Origin: Burkholderia pseudomultivorans
GTDB lineage: Bacteria; Pseudomonadota; Gammaproteobacteria; Burkholderiales; Burkholderiaceae
Direction: 5' to 3'
DNA: 64,000 nt
NCBI RefSeq assembly: GCF_001718415.1
Contig: NZ_CP013378.1
Coordinates: 4,340,001-4,404,000 of the forward strand
How positions within the stretch are numbered: the first letter of the stretch is position 1; every line of letters begins with the position of its first letter. The position numbers and the translations under genes were made by a program. The notes beneath the pieces are model-generated. The model was not told the DNA's origin. It did no database searches and was given only the letters and a program-made list of their open reading frames with translations. Positions 46,349 through 55,225 of the stretch are shown here, one piece after another.

Positions 46349-47062
46349 CTACGCGCCGCCGCTGCGCTCGAAATGGCTGCGCACGTAGTCGATATGCGTC
46401 TGCATCGCGGTGCGCGCCTCCTCGGGCCGATGCGCGCAGATCGCGTCGCACACCACGCGGTGCTGCCGCAGCAGCAGGTCCGACGCGTCGTCGTCCTGCT
46501 CGGTCATCCCCGACACGTTGATCGAGATATGCTCGCGCAGCATGCCGAGCACGCTCGTATGCAGGTGCAGGAACATCGTGTTGCGCGACGCGAGCGCGAT
46601 CGCCTCGTGCAGCTTCGCATCGGTCGCCGCCTCGACGACCCGGTCGTCGTTCGCGTGCGCGACCTCCAGTTCGCGCAGCAGCGCGCGGATCCGGCGGCGA
46701 TCGTTCGCATCGGCGCGCAGCGCGGCGAAATACGCGGTCGCGCCTTCGAGCACGCGACGGAACTCGAGGATGTCGTCGCGCAGCGCCGGATGATCGGCCA
46801 CCAGCTGTCCCCACGGCGACGCGATGCCCGCGCGCAACTGGTCGGTCACGTAGACGCCCGCGCCGCGCCGGCTCTGCAGCAGCCCGCGCGCGACGAGCCG
46901 CTGGGTCGCCTCGCGCACCGTGTTGCGCGCGACGCCGTACTGCTGCGCAAGCACGCGCTCGGCCGGCAGCCGCGTGCCGGCCGGCCAGGTGCCGTCGAGC
47001 AGCGCCGTCTCGATCTTGCGCATCACCACCTCGGTCCTGCCCCGTGCCGTCATCGCCGCCAT
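46349..47062 (-). CDS. GntR/FadR-family regulator of lactate genes (LldR-like)
   Basis: A 237-residue regulator with an N-terminal GntR winged helix (LLDGTWPAGTRLPAERVLAQQYGVARNTVREATQRLVARGLLQSRRGAGVYV) and a C-terminal FCD ligand domain (ILEFRRVLEGATAYFAALRA; KLHEAIALASRNTMFLHLHTSVLGML). It diverges from lutA; both promoters share an operator of the LldR/PdhR type. An ATG at 47062 with AAGGAG upstream gives MAAMTARG. By context it should repress lutACB-lctP unless lactate is bound. A role with pyruvate (PdhR) is less likely. Confidence 0.85.
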   Translation of the reverse strand: MAAMTARGRTEVVMRKIETALLDGTWPAGTRLPAERVLAQQYGVARNTVREATQRLVARGLLQSRRGAGVYVTDQLRAGIASPWGQLVADHPALRDDILEFRRVLEGATAYFAALRADANDRRRIRALLRELEVAHANDDRVVEAATDAKLHEAIALASRNTMFLHLHTSVLGMLREHISINVSGMTEQDDDASDLLLRQHRVVCDAICAHRPEEARTAMQTHIDYVRSHFERSGGA

Positions 47063-47093
47063 CTCGCGTCTCCTTCGCCCGCGCGCCGCCGAT

Positions 47094-47107
47094 TGGCCCA
47101 ACCAATT
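47094..47107. promoter_or_regulatory. LldR-type operator at the lutA promoter
   Basis: TGGCCCAACCAATT, overlapping a candidate -35 TTGAGC (47107-47112) with AATTAT (47130-47135) as -10 for lutA. One base differs from the copy at 46305-46318. Confidence 0.6.
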
Positions 47108-47191
47108 TGAGCTGCGGCGCCGTCGCGGGAATTATGCAGCGAAATCGCCGCCCCGCATCCGCGTGCCGGGCCGGCGCCCCTGGAGCGAGAC

Positions 47192-47989
47192 ATGATCGAA
47201 AGGCAATACCCCGCCGCCGTCCCCGCGCACGCCTATCTGTTCGCGACCTGCCTGGTCGACCTGTTCGTCCCCGAAGCGGGACTCGACGCGGTTCGCCTGC
47301 TGGAGCGCGAAGGCCTGACCGTCCACTATCCGCGTGGCCAGAGCTGCTGCGGGCAACCGGCGTACAGCAGCGGCAATCCCGACGAAGCGCGCCGCGTCGC
47401 GGCCGCGCAGCTCGACCTGTTCGCCGAGCCGTGGCCGGTGATCGTGCCGTCCGGCTCGTGCGCGGGCATGATCCGGCACCATTGGCCGGCGCTGTTCGCC
47501 GACGATCCGGTGCTGGGCCCGAAGGCCCGCGCGATTGCAGAACGGACCTACGAACTCGCCGAATTCCTCGTGCACGTGCTCGACGTGCGGCTCGACGCAG
47601 TCGCGGCCGCCGCGCGCGACGAGCGCGTAGTGCTGCACACGTCGTGCGCCGCACGCCGCGAGATGGGCACGCGCGTACACGGCGTCGCGCTCGTCGACGC
47701 GCTGCCGGGCGTAACGCGCGTCGAACACGAACGCGAATCCGAATGCTGCGGCTTCGGCGGCACGTTTTCGCTGAAGCATCCCGACATCTCCGGCGCGATG
47801 GTCCGCGACAAGGTCGCGTCGGCCTGCGCGACCGGCTGCGACCGGCTCGTGTCGGCGGACTGCGGCTGCCTGCTGAACATCGGCCACGCAGCCGACAAGG
47901 CCGGCGCGCCGCTGCCGGTCGAGCATCTCGCGAGCTTTCTGTGGCGGCGCACGGCCGGCGCATCGTCGCTGCGCGGAGACCGGCAATGA
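47192..47989 (+). CDS. lutA: L-lactate oxidation iron-sulfur protein LutA (LldE)
   Basis: A 265-residue CCG-domain protein of the LutABC quinone-linked L-lactate dehydrogenase system. It has two cysteine-rich CCG-type units: ATCLVDLF...QSCCGQPAYSSGN, and HTSCAARREMG...SECCGFGGTFSLKHPD with DCGCLLN. The ATG follows GGAG. Its stop overlaps the next start (ATGA). In Burkholderia-type clusters the order is A-C-B, unlike A-B-C in B. subtilis. It is read divergently from lldR. Confidence 0.93.
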   Translation: MIERQYPAAVPAHAYLFATCLVDLFVPEAGLDAVRLLEREGLTVHYPRGQSCCGQPAYSSGNPDEARRVAAAQLDLFAEPWPVIVPSGSCAGMIRHHWPALFADDPVLGPKARAIAERTYELAEFLVHVLDVRLDAVAAAARDERVVLHTSCAARREMGTRVHGVALVDALPGVTRVEHERESECCGFGGTFSLKHPDISGAMVRDKVASACATGCDRLVSADCGCLLNIGHAADKAGAPLPVEHLASFLWRRTAGASSLRGDRQ

Positions 47990-48741
47990 ACGCGCGCGCC
48001 TCGATCCTCGCGCGCCTGCGCGCGGCCGCGCCCGGTGTCGCCGCGAGCGCCGCGCCCGCGCTCGATGCCCGCATCGATACGCATTACGCGGCACGGCGCG
48101 CGCCGGCCGCGCCCGCTGCGGATGCGCTCGTCCAGACGATGCAGGCCGCGCTGAGCGCGTCGCACGCGGAAGTCTGGTGCGCGAGCGCCGACGCATGGCC
48201 CGCACAGCTCGCCGCGCGCCTCGCCGACGCCGGCGTGCGCCGGCTGCTGCTCGACCCGGCCCGCGCCGAATGCGCGGCGCTCGCGCGCGTGCTGCCCGAC
48301 AGCGTCGCGACCGTGCCGTTCGACCGGCCGATCGACGCGTGGAAAACCGAACTGTTCGACACGATCGACGCGGGTTTCACCGTCGCGCGCTCGGGCATCG
48401 CGGCCACCGGCACCGTCGTGCTCGCGCCCGATCCCGGCACACCGCGCACGGTGTCGCTGGTGCCGCCGCTGCATGTCGCGCTGGTCCACGCGCGCACGCT
48501 GCATGCGGACCTGCATGCCGCCGTGCACGCGGAGCGCTGGCACGCCGGCATGCCGACCAACCTCGTGCTGGTGTCGGGCCCGTCGAAAACCTCCGACATC
48601 CAGCAGACGCTCGCATACGGCGCGCACGGCCCGCGCCGCCTGTGGGTCGTGATCGTCACCGACGCGCGGTCGAACGCCGCGCCCGACACCGCCGCCGCGC
48701 CCGTGCCGCCGGCCGCGCCCTCGCAAGGAATGCCGCGATGA
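47986..48741 (+). CDS. lutC: L-lactate oxidation protein LutC (LldG, LUD domain)
   Basis: A 251-residue LUD-domain protein. The domain core is SGIAATGTVVLAPDPGTPRTVSLVPPLHVALV, with conserved SGPSKTSDIQQTLAYGAHGPRRL near the end. It ends in a Pro/Ala tail (PDTAAAPVPPAAPSQGMPR). Both ends overlap neighbours by four bases (ATGA), so lutA-lutC-lutB are translated in coupling. It is one of three subunits needed for L-lactate use; its own biochemical role is not settled. Confidence 0.92.
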   Translation: MNARASILARLRAAAPGVAASAAPALDARIDTHYAARRAPAAPAADALVQTMQAALSASHAEVWCASADAWPAQLAARLADAGVRRLLLDPARAECAALARVLPDSVATVPFDRPIDAWKTELFDTIDAGFTVARSGIAATGTVVLAPDPGTPRTVSLVPPLHVALVHARTLHADLHAAVHAERWHAGMPTNLVLVSGPSKTSDIQQTLAYGAHGPRRLWVVIVTDARSNAAPDTAAAPVPPAAPSQGMPR

Positions 48742-50183
48742 GCGACCAGGCGCTGCAATTCGTCGCCCCCGGCGACTTCAAGGCCCGCGCGCGCGCCGCG
48801 CTCGACGATCCCGCGCTGCGCCGCAGCTTTCGCGGCGCGATGGACTTCCTGCAGGGCAAGCGCACCGCGCAATTCCCCGACGACGCCGAGCTGCAGCAGC
48901 TGCGCGATCTCGGCGAAGCGGTGCGGCAGCACGCGCTCGCGCAGCTGCCCGCGCTGCTCGAACGGCTCGAGACCCGGCTCGTCGAAGCGGGCGTGCACGT
49001 GCACTGGGCCGAGACGGCCGACGACGCGAACGCGATCGTGCTCGGCATCGCGCAGGCGCGCAAGGCGCGCCGTGTGATCAAGGGCAAGTCGATGGCGAGC
49101 GAGGAAATCGAGCTGAACCATTACCTCGCGGCGCGCGGCGTCGACTGCATCGAGTCGGACATGGGCGAGTTCATCGTGCAGCTCGCGGGCGAGAAGCCGT
49201 CGCACATCGTGATGCCGGCGATTCACAAGACGCGCGGCGACATCGCCGAACTGTTCGAAGAGCACATTCCCGGCACGCGCTACACGGAAGACGTCGACGA
49301 GCTGATCCAGACCGGCCGGCGCGCGCTGCGCCGCGCGTTCGTCGATGCGGACATCGGGCTGTCCGGCGTGAACTTCGCGGCGGCCGACACCGGCACGCTG
49401 TGGCTCGTCGAGAACGAGGGCAACGGCCGCCTGTCGACGACGGTGCCCGACACGCATATCGCGATCATGGGGATCGAGAAGGTCGTCGAGAAGCTCGAGC
49501 ACATCGTGCCGCTGTCGAGCCTGCTGACGCGCTCCGCGACCGGCCAGGCGATCACGACCTACTTCAACCTGATCTCGGGACCGCGCCGCGACGGCGAACG
49601 CGACGGCCCGCGCGAAGTGCATCTGGTGCTGCTCGACAACGGCCGCACGCAGGCGTACGCGGACGAACAGCTGCGCGCGACGCTGCAATGCATCCGCTGC
49701 GGCGCATGCATGAACCACTGCCCCGTCTATACGCGCATCGGCGGCCACGCGTACGGCACGACCTATCCGGGGCCGATCGGCAAGATCATCTCGCCGCACC
49801 TGCTCGGCCTCGACGCGACGGCCGACCTGCCGACCGCATCGACGCTGTGCGGCGCATGCGGCGAGGTGTGCCCGGTGCGCATCCCGATTCCGCAGCTGCT
49901 GGTGCGGCTGCGCACCGAGGCGAACCGCAAGCCCGACGAGCCGGTCGCGCATCCGCTGCGCGGCCAGGGCGCGAACTACACGCGCGCGGAAGACCTCGTA
50001 TGGCGCTTCTGGTCCGGCGCGTTCGCGCATCCGCGTGCGTACCGCGCGTTCCGCTGGACCGCGACGCGGCTGCGCGCGCTGACGCCCGCCAGGCAGATGG
50101 GCTGGACGCAGCACCGCACGCCGCTCGAACCGGCGCCGCGCAGCCTGTCCGACCTGCTGCGCGCCCGCGGCCAGCCCGAATGA
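48738..50183 (+). CDS. lutB: L-lactate oxidation iron-sulfur protein LutB (LldF)
   Basis: A 481-residue protein joining an N-terminal LUD domain (HVHWAETADDANAIVLGIA; KGKSMASEEIELNHYLAARG) and a C-terminal ferredoxin part with two 4Fe-4S motifs (CIRCGACMNHCPVY and CGACGEVCPVRIP). It is the electron-transfer partner in the LutABC complex. The start ATG overlaps the lutC stop. The lactate permease gene begins 54 bp downstream. Confidence 0.93.
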   Translation: MSDQALQFVAPGDFKARARAALDDPALRRSFRGAMDFLQGKRTAQFPDDAELQQLRDLGEAVRQHALAQLPALLERLETRLVEAGVHVHWAETADDANAIVLGIAQARKARRVIKGKSMASEEIELNHYLAARGVDCIESDMGEFIVQLAGEKPSHIVMPAIHKTRGDIAELFEEHIPGTRYTEDVDELIQTGRRALRRAFVDADIGLSGVNFAAADTGTLWLVENEGNGRLSTTVPDTHIAIMGIEKVVEKLEHIVPLSSLLTRSATGQAITTYFNLISGPRRDGERDGPREVHLVLLDNGRTQAYADEQLRATLQCIRCGACMNHCPVYTRIGGHAYGTTYPGPIGKIISPHLLGLDATADLPTASTLCGACGEVCPVRIPIPQLLVRLRTEANRKPDEPVAHPLRGQGANYTRAEDLVWRFWSGAFAHPRAYRAFRWTATRLRALTPARQMGWTQHRTPLEPAPRSLSDLLRARGQPE

Positions 50184-50237
50184 GCCCGTCCGTTTTCTGA
50201 CCTGTACCGATAAAGACCCACCATGGAGGAGACAACC

Positions 50238-51947
50238 TTGCAGGCCTGGCACCAGATCTATACCCCGCTCGGCAGCCTCGCGCTGTCGTCGTTCGTCGCC
50301 GCGATTCCGATCATCTTCTTTTTCGTCGCGCTCGCCGCGCTGCGGATGAAGGGGCACGTCGCCGCGGCCATCACGCTGCTGCTGTCGCTCGGCGTCGCGA
50401 TCCTCGCGTACGGGATGCCCGTGCCGCAGGCGCTCGCGGCGGCCGGCTTCGGCTTCGCCTACGGCATCTGGCCGATCGCGTGGATCATCGTCGCGGCGGT
50501 GTTCCTCTACAAGATCGTCGTGAAGACTGGCCAGTTCGACATCATCCGCGCGTCCGTGCTGTCGATCACCGACGACCAGCGGCTGCAGATGCTGCTGATC
50601 GGCTTCTCGTTCGGCGCGTTCCTCGAAGGCGCGGCCGGCTTCGGCGCGCCGGTCGCGATCACCGCCGCGCTGCTGGTCGGCCTCGGCTTCCGTCCGCTGC
50701 ACGCGGCCGGGCTGTGCCTGATCGCGAACACCGCGCCGGTCGCGTTCGGTGCGATGGGCATCCCGATCATCGTCGCCGGACAGGTGACGGGCATCGACGC
50801 GTTCCACATCGGCGCGATGGCCGGCCGCCAGCTGCCGCTGCTGTCGCTCGCCGTACCGTTCTGGCTCGTGTTCATGATGGACGGCCTGCGCGGCGTGCGC
50901 CAGACCTGGCCGGCCGCGCTGGTCGCGGGCGGCAGCTTCGCGATCACGCAGTACTTCACGTCGAACCATATCGGGCCGGAACTGCCGGACATCACGTCGT
51001 CGCTCGTCAGCCTGGTCGCGCTCGCCGCGTTCCTGAAGGTCTGGCAGCCGAAAACGGCGCGGCAGGCGGCAGGCGGCCTGGTCGCGTCCGGCGGCGGCAG
51101 CGCGGCGCTCGCGGGCTTCGGCGCCGGCGGCAACGGGTTCGGTGCGCCGGCGAGCCGTCAGGCGTCGCCGTACACGCTCGCGCAGACCGTGCGCGCATGG
51201 TCGCCGTTCCTGATCCTGACGGCCGTCGTCACCGTGTGGAGCCTCGCGCCGTTCAAGGCGCTGTTCGGCGCGCACGGCGCGCTCGCCGCGACCGTGCTGA
51301 AATTCCACGTCGCGGGCCTCGACCAGCTGGTCGTGAAGACCGCGCCGATCGCCGCGACGCCGAAGGCGCTCGATGCGGTGCTGAAGATCGACCTCGTGTC
51401 GGCCGTCGGCAGCGCGATCCTCGTGACCGCGCTGATCTCGATGGCGCTGCTGCGGATGAAGCCGCGCGACGCGCTCGTCACGTTCGGCGAAACGCTGAAG
51501 GACCTGACGCGCCCGATCCTGTCGATCGGCTTCGTGCTCGCGTTCGCCTTCGTCGCGAACTATTCGGGGATGTCGTCGACGCTCGCGCTGATGCTCGCCG
51601 GCACCGGCGCCGCGTTCCCGTTCTTCTCGCCATTCCTCGGCTGGCTCGGCGTGTTCCTGACCGGCTCGGACACGTCGTCGAACGCGCTGTTCTGCTCGCT
51701 GCAGCAGGCGACCGCGCATCAGCTCGGCGTGCCCGAGACGCTCGCCGTCGCCGCGAACACGACGGGCGGCGTGACCGCGAAGATGATCTCGCCGCAGTCG
51801 ATCGCGGTCGCCTGCGCGGCGACCGGGCTGATCGGCAAGGAATCGGAGCTGTTCCGCTTCACGGTGCGGCACAGCCTGCTGTTCGCGGTGATCGTCGGGC
51901 TGATCACGCTCGCGCAGGCGTACCTGCTGCCGGGCATGGTGCCGTAA
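50238..51947 (+). CDS. lctP: L-lactate permease (LctP/LldP family)
   Basis: A 569-residue inner-membrane proton/lactate symporter with about twelve to fourteen helices. Family signatures are [20 protein letters not shown] and [20 protein letters not shown] near the C-terminus, with [21 protein letters not shown]. The start is set at TTG 50238, giving [12 protein letters not shown], which aligns with E. coli LldP (MNLWQQNYDPAG); GGAGGAG lies at the right distance. The ATG at 50223 has no SD and itself sits in the SD region. It completes the lutACB-lctP operon, followed by a terminator. Confidence 0.92.
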   Translation: MQAWHQIYTPLGSLALSSFVAAIPIIFFFVALAALRMKGHVAAAITLLLSLGVAILAYGMPVPQALAAAGFGFAYGIWPIAWIIVAAVFLYKIVVKTGQFDIIRASVLSITDDQRLQMLLIGFSFGAFLEGAAGFGAPVAITAALLVGLGFRPLHAAGLCLIANTAPVAFGAMGIPIIVAGQVTGIDAFHIGAMAGRQLPLLSLAVPFWLVFMMDGLRGVRQTWPAALVAGGSFAITQYFTSNHIGPELPDITSSLVSLVALAAFLKVWQPKTARQAAGGLVASGGGSAALAGFGAGGNGFGAPASRQASPYTLAQTVRAWSPFLILTAVVTVWSLAPFKALFGAHGALAATVLKFHVAGLDQLVVKTAPIAATPKALDAVLKIDLVSAVGSAILVTALISMALLRMKPRDALVTFGETLKDLTRPILSIGFVLAFAFVANYSGMSSTLALMLAGTGAAFPFFSPFLGWLGVFLTGSDTSSNALFCSLQQATAHQLGVPETLAVAANTTGGVTAKMISPQSIAVACAATGLIGKESELFRFTVRHSLLFAVIVGLITLAQAYLLPGMVP

Positions 51948-51979
51948 GCCGCCGGACGCTCTCGCGTCCGCGCAAAAAC

Positions 51980-52011
51980 AAACCCCCGCGTTCCGGAGAA
52001 CGCGGGGGTTT
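51980..52011. terminator. Terminator between lctP and the M48 protease gene
   Basis: Thirteen-base perfect arms AAACCCCCGCGTT and AACGCGGGGGTTT around CCGGAG, between convergent genes; T/A-rich flank on the left favours the leftward direction but it should work both ways. Confidence 0.85.
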
Positions 52012-52081
52012 GCGCTGGAGCACCGGCATCGCCGGCATGGCTTCGCCGCGACGGCGGCAGCGCGCCGCCGCGACCGGACGA

Positions 52082-52843
52082 TCAGCTGCCCTTCGCGATG
52101 CGGTCCTGGATGTGCTGCGCACGGCTCGCCGACGACGGGTGCGAGCTCATCATCGAGCTCTGGCCGCCGTCGAGCTGCGCGAGCTTCTGGAACGCGGTGA
52201 CGAGGCCCTTCTGGTTCATCCCCTTCTGCTTCATCAGGTCGAACGAATAGTCGTCCGCCGCGCTTTCCTGCGTCTGCGAGAACTGCGCGTTGATGAACTT
52301 CTCGGTGATGTCGCCGAGCTGCGAGCTCGTCAGCGCCGCCACGCCCGGCGACGCCGCACCGGCCGCGCTGCGCGCCGCGCTGACCGCGTAGGCCGTCTGC
52401 ATCGCCTTCTTCGAGTGGCCGAGTGCGACGTGGCCCATTTCATGGCCGATCACGCCGCGCAGCTCGTCGTCGTTCATCATGTCCATCAGGCCGCTGTACA
52501 CGCGCACGCAGCCGTTGCCCATCGCCCACGCGTTGACGTCCTTGGTCATGTAGACCTTGTAGTTGATCTTCTGGCCGTTCAGCGTCATGTCGCCGAAGCC
52601 CTTCATCACCTTCGTCAGGCGCTTCGCGTACGCGCTGTTCGGCGCCGCGATCTTCGATTCGGCGTCGCTCGCCTTGCACGAGTCGTTCGACAGCGCCGCG
52701 ATGTCCGCATCGGACAGCGTCGCCGCCTTGAACAGGTTGGTCCCCGCCGACGTCAGGCTGTTTGCGTCGAGACTCTGCACGCCGCCGCACGCGCTCAACA
52801 GAAACGCCACGCCACACGCCGCCACTGCTTTCTTGAGTTGCAT
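52082..52843 (-). CDS. M48-family metalloprotease lipoprotein
   Basis: A 253-residue zinc protease, probably an outer- or inner-membrane lipoprotein (lipobox FLLSAC, Cys19), similar to LoiP/YcaL/BepA-type M48 enzymes in envelope quality control. The zinc motif is VIGHEMGHVALGHS (His134, Glu135, His138) and the third ligand is expected in QESAADDYSF (about 193). It is monocistronic and leftward. The upstream 160 bp are comparatively AT-rich and hold its promoter. Confidence 0.88.
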   Translation of the reverse strand: MQLKKAVAACGVAFLLSACGGVQSLDANSLTSAGTNLFKAATLSDADIAALSNDSCKASDAESKIAAPNSAYAKRLTKVMKGFGDMTLNGQKINYKVYMTKDVNAWAMGNGCVRVYSGLMDMMNDDELRGVIGHEMGHVALGHSKKAMQTAYAVSAARSAAGAASPGVAALTSSQLGDITEKFINAQFSQTQESAADDYSFDLMKQKGMNQKGLVTAFQKLAQLDGGQSSMMSSHPSSASRAQHIQDRIAKGS

Positions 52844-53005
52844 CCCGGATCCCTCGGTAGTTGTATTTGGGAGCGGCGATTTTGCATAATCCGGCAGAAA
52901 ATTACCAGATGTTTACATTCCATGACACCTTCATTACGCGGCGAAACGGCGCGAGAAGCGCGGCGAATGGCGGAATTGGAAACCGGAAGGCGGCAATCGC
53001 CGCGC

Positions 53006-53791
53006 TCAGGCGGCCGTCCGGCCGCCGCGGCCGGCAAGCCGCCGCGCCAGCAGCATCGGCAGCCGCACCGCAAACCCGGCGACGAGCCGCAGGTGCATCC
53101 ATGCGAGCAGCAGGTTGTCGCGACCGTAGTGAAAATGCGACACGCCGCCCTCGTGCTCGCCGAAGTAGCGCACCGGCGCGTCGATGCGGATCGGCCGCAC
53201 GCCGGCCCAGCACAGCCGCACGGCCGCTTCCGGATCGAAGTCGAAGCCGCGCATCCACGGCTGGCGGTGCATGATCGCCGCGAGCGGCGCGACCGGATAC
53301 ACGCGAAAGCCGTACAGCGAATCGCCGATCCCGGCCCACAGCGTCTCGAGGTCGGCCCACAGGTTCGACAGCCTGCGTCCCTGCACGCGCAGCTGCGGCG
53401 CGCTCGCGTCGAACTTCGGCAGGCCGAGCACCATCGCGTCGGGCGCGGCCTGCGACGCGGCCATGAACGTCGGGATCAGGTCGGCCGGATGCTGGCCGTC
53501 GGAGTCCATCGTCAGCACGTGCGTGAAGCCGCTCGCGGCGGCCGCGTCGAGCCCCGCGAGCACCGCGGCGCCCTTGCCGCGGTTCTCCGGCAGCACGATC
53601 ACGCGCAGCCCCGGATCGCGCTCGGCCATCGCCTGCAGGCGCTCGGCGCTGCCGTCGTTGCTGCCGTCGACGACGACCCATACGGGGTTCCACTGCGCGC
53701 GCGCGCTGCGCACGGTCGCATCGACCTTGACACCCGGGTTGTAGCTCGGGATCAGCACGAGATGGGTGGACGAGGCGTGCAGCGTGGACAT
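53006..53791 (-). CDS. Family 2 glycosyltransferase of the aryl-polyene-type cluster
   Basis: A 261-residue GT-A glycosyltransferase. The nucleotide-binding N-terminus HLVLIPSYNPG, the donor-binding VVVDGSNDGS, the DxD-type motif TMDSDGQHPADLIP and the late acceptor region GFDFDPEAAVRLCW are seen. A C-terminal hydrophobic helix (LRLVAGFAVRLPMLLARR) may hold it at the membrane. It is the last gene of the leftward arm, following the chorismatase gene. Similar genes occur in xanthomonadin and aryl-polyene clusters, where they may modify the lipid anchor. Confidence 0.82.
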   Translation of the reverse strand: MSTLHASSTHLVLIPSYNPGVKVDATVRSARAQWNPVWVVVDGSNDGSAERLQAMAERDPGLRVIVLPENRGKGAAVLAGLDAAAASGFTHVLTMDSDGQHPADLIPTFMAASQAAPDAMVLGLPKFDASAPQLRVQGRRLSNLWADLETLWAGIGDSLYGFRVYPVAPLAAIMHRQPWMRGFDFDPEAAVRLCWAGVRPIRIDAPVRYFGEHEGGVSHFHYGRDNLLLAWMHLRLVAGFAVRLPMLLARRLAGRGGRTAA

Positions 53792-53916
53792 GGAAACGGC
53801 CGAGTGCGAAGACGGTGATCCTGACAAAAGTTTATGACCTGCCGGCGACCGCCGACAGGCGTCGTCAGCATCGCCCGCGCGCGGCGACGGTTCGCGGATC
53901 GTCAGGCCCTCGCGCT

Positions 53917-55170
53917 TCACGACAGCCACTCCGTCGCGTGCCCCGCGCCGGCCTCGATCTCGACCAGCAGGTCGTCGCGGCACACATCCGCATGGACGAA
54001 CAGCGCGCGCAAGTCGGGGCCGGCCGCTTCGCGCAGCACGCGCTCGATCGCGGCGAGCGCCGCGCCGTCGGCGGCATCGCGCACGTAGACGCGATAGTTC
54101 AGGTCGGCGAGCGTGAACGGGCCGTGCCCTTGCCGCGCGGCCTGTTCGAGCACCGCGACGAGGTTCGCGATCGTCTCGCGCGTCTGCGCGACGACGTCGC
54201 CGGCATGCACGGTGCGATGCCCGACGATGCTCGCGGTGCCCGACACGAACAGCACCGGTGCGCCGGGCGCGTGCGGCCACGCCGCCGCGCGCGCGAAGGT
54301 CGGCGCGCGCGGGCCGTACTGCGCCGGATAGTGATAGGCGCTGACCTGCCGCGGATTCTCGACCGGATCGGCCGGCGTGCGGCTCGCGAGGAAATGGATC
54401 GCCAGCGGCGCGTCCGGCGCGGCATCGCCCGCGACCGGATCGACCGAGCCGAGTGCGCACGCGGCCGGCACGCCGCCCGTCAGCGCGCGGCGGCATGCAT
54501 CGAACGCGCGCTGGCGGCCGATATTGAACTGACGATAGCGTTCGATCCCGAACTGTTCCGCATTGATCGCCGGCACGGTGTTCCAGATCCGCAGCGGATG
54601 CGGGATGCCGAGCATGTCGAGCACGTCGAACAGCGCGCGGTAGGCGTCGCAGGTCGCGCGCTCGAGCGGCGTGCCGTCGCCGGCCGCCGTGTCGGCTTCG
54701 TGCACGACGATGCTGCCGAACACGAGCCCGGCCGCTTCGCTATAGCGGTAATGCACGGGCCCGCGCCGCGCGCTTCGCAGGTCGCGCGCATCGCATTGCC
54801 AGATTTCGTAGACGGCGCCGCCCTGCGGGGCAGCCGAGCCGAGCAGCGCCATCCGCACCGGCGCGAGCGGCAGATCGGGCGCGGCAGCGGCCAGCACGCG
54901 GGCGGCCGCGTCGATATCCGGCGCAGCCGCGATGCACGCGGCGCCCAGTGCGCCCGGAAACGCGCGTTCGAATGCATCGCCGCTTCCGTGCGCGGCGCGC
55001 AGCGACGCGACGAGCCGCGCCTGCTGCATGTGGACGAGCCGCAAGGCGCACGCGCCGCCGTTCGCACGCGGCTCGGCCGGGCGCCGCGCGGCCTGCGCGG
55101 CTTCGGCCGGCGGCGCGGCGAACGATTCGGAGGACGGGCGCCATTCGGCGTCGACGGGTTGCACGGACAC
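53917..55170 (-). CDS. Chorismatase of XanB2/FkbO type
   Basis: A 417-residue protein matching, from memory, the chorismate-hydrolysing FkbO/Hyg5/XanB2 group. XanB2 of Xanthomonas splits chorismate to 3- and 4-hydroxybenzoate for the pigment xanthomonadin. The C-terminal RidA-like part contains the family motif GTASIVGHRTVHAGDVVAQTRETIANL, and the middle has WNTVPAINAEQFGIERYRQFNIGRQRAFDA. The start is GTG at 55170, with AAGGA seven bases upstream; the longer TTG form has none. The N-terminal 60-70 residues (Ala/Pro/Arg-rich) exceed the usual length. It should supply the aromatic starter of the polyene. Confidence 0.82.
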   Translation of the reverse strand: MSVQPVDAEWRPSSESFAAPPAEAAQAARRPAEPRANGGACALRLVHMQQARLVASLRAAHGSGDAFERAFPGALGAACIAAAPDIDAAARVLAAAAPDLPLAPVRMALLGSAAPQGGAVYEIWQCDARDLRSARRGPVHYRYSEAAGLVFGSIVVHEADTAAGDGTPLERATCDAYRALFDVLDMLGIPHPLRIWNTVPAINAEQFGIERYRQFNIGRQRAFDACRRALTGGVPAACALGSVDPVAGDAAPDAPLAIHFLASRTPADPVENPRQVSAYHYPAQYGPRAPTFARAAAWPHAPGAPVLFVSGTASIVGHRTVHAGDVVAQTRETIANLVAVLEQAARQGHGPFTLADLNYRVYVRDAADGAALAAIERVLREAAGPDLRALFVHADVCRDDLLVEIEAGAGHATEWLS

Positions 55171-55225
55171 TTCGGGTTCCTTGGTAAGCGGCGCGGCCCG
55201 CCTCAACGCGATGCGCCGCGCGTCG

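Noticed and set aside
48084..51872. 1262-residue minus-strand open frame
   Set aside because: Antisense to lutC, lutB and the lactate permease; Arg/Glu/Asp-rich low-complexity, no motifs. Shadow of strong codon bias.
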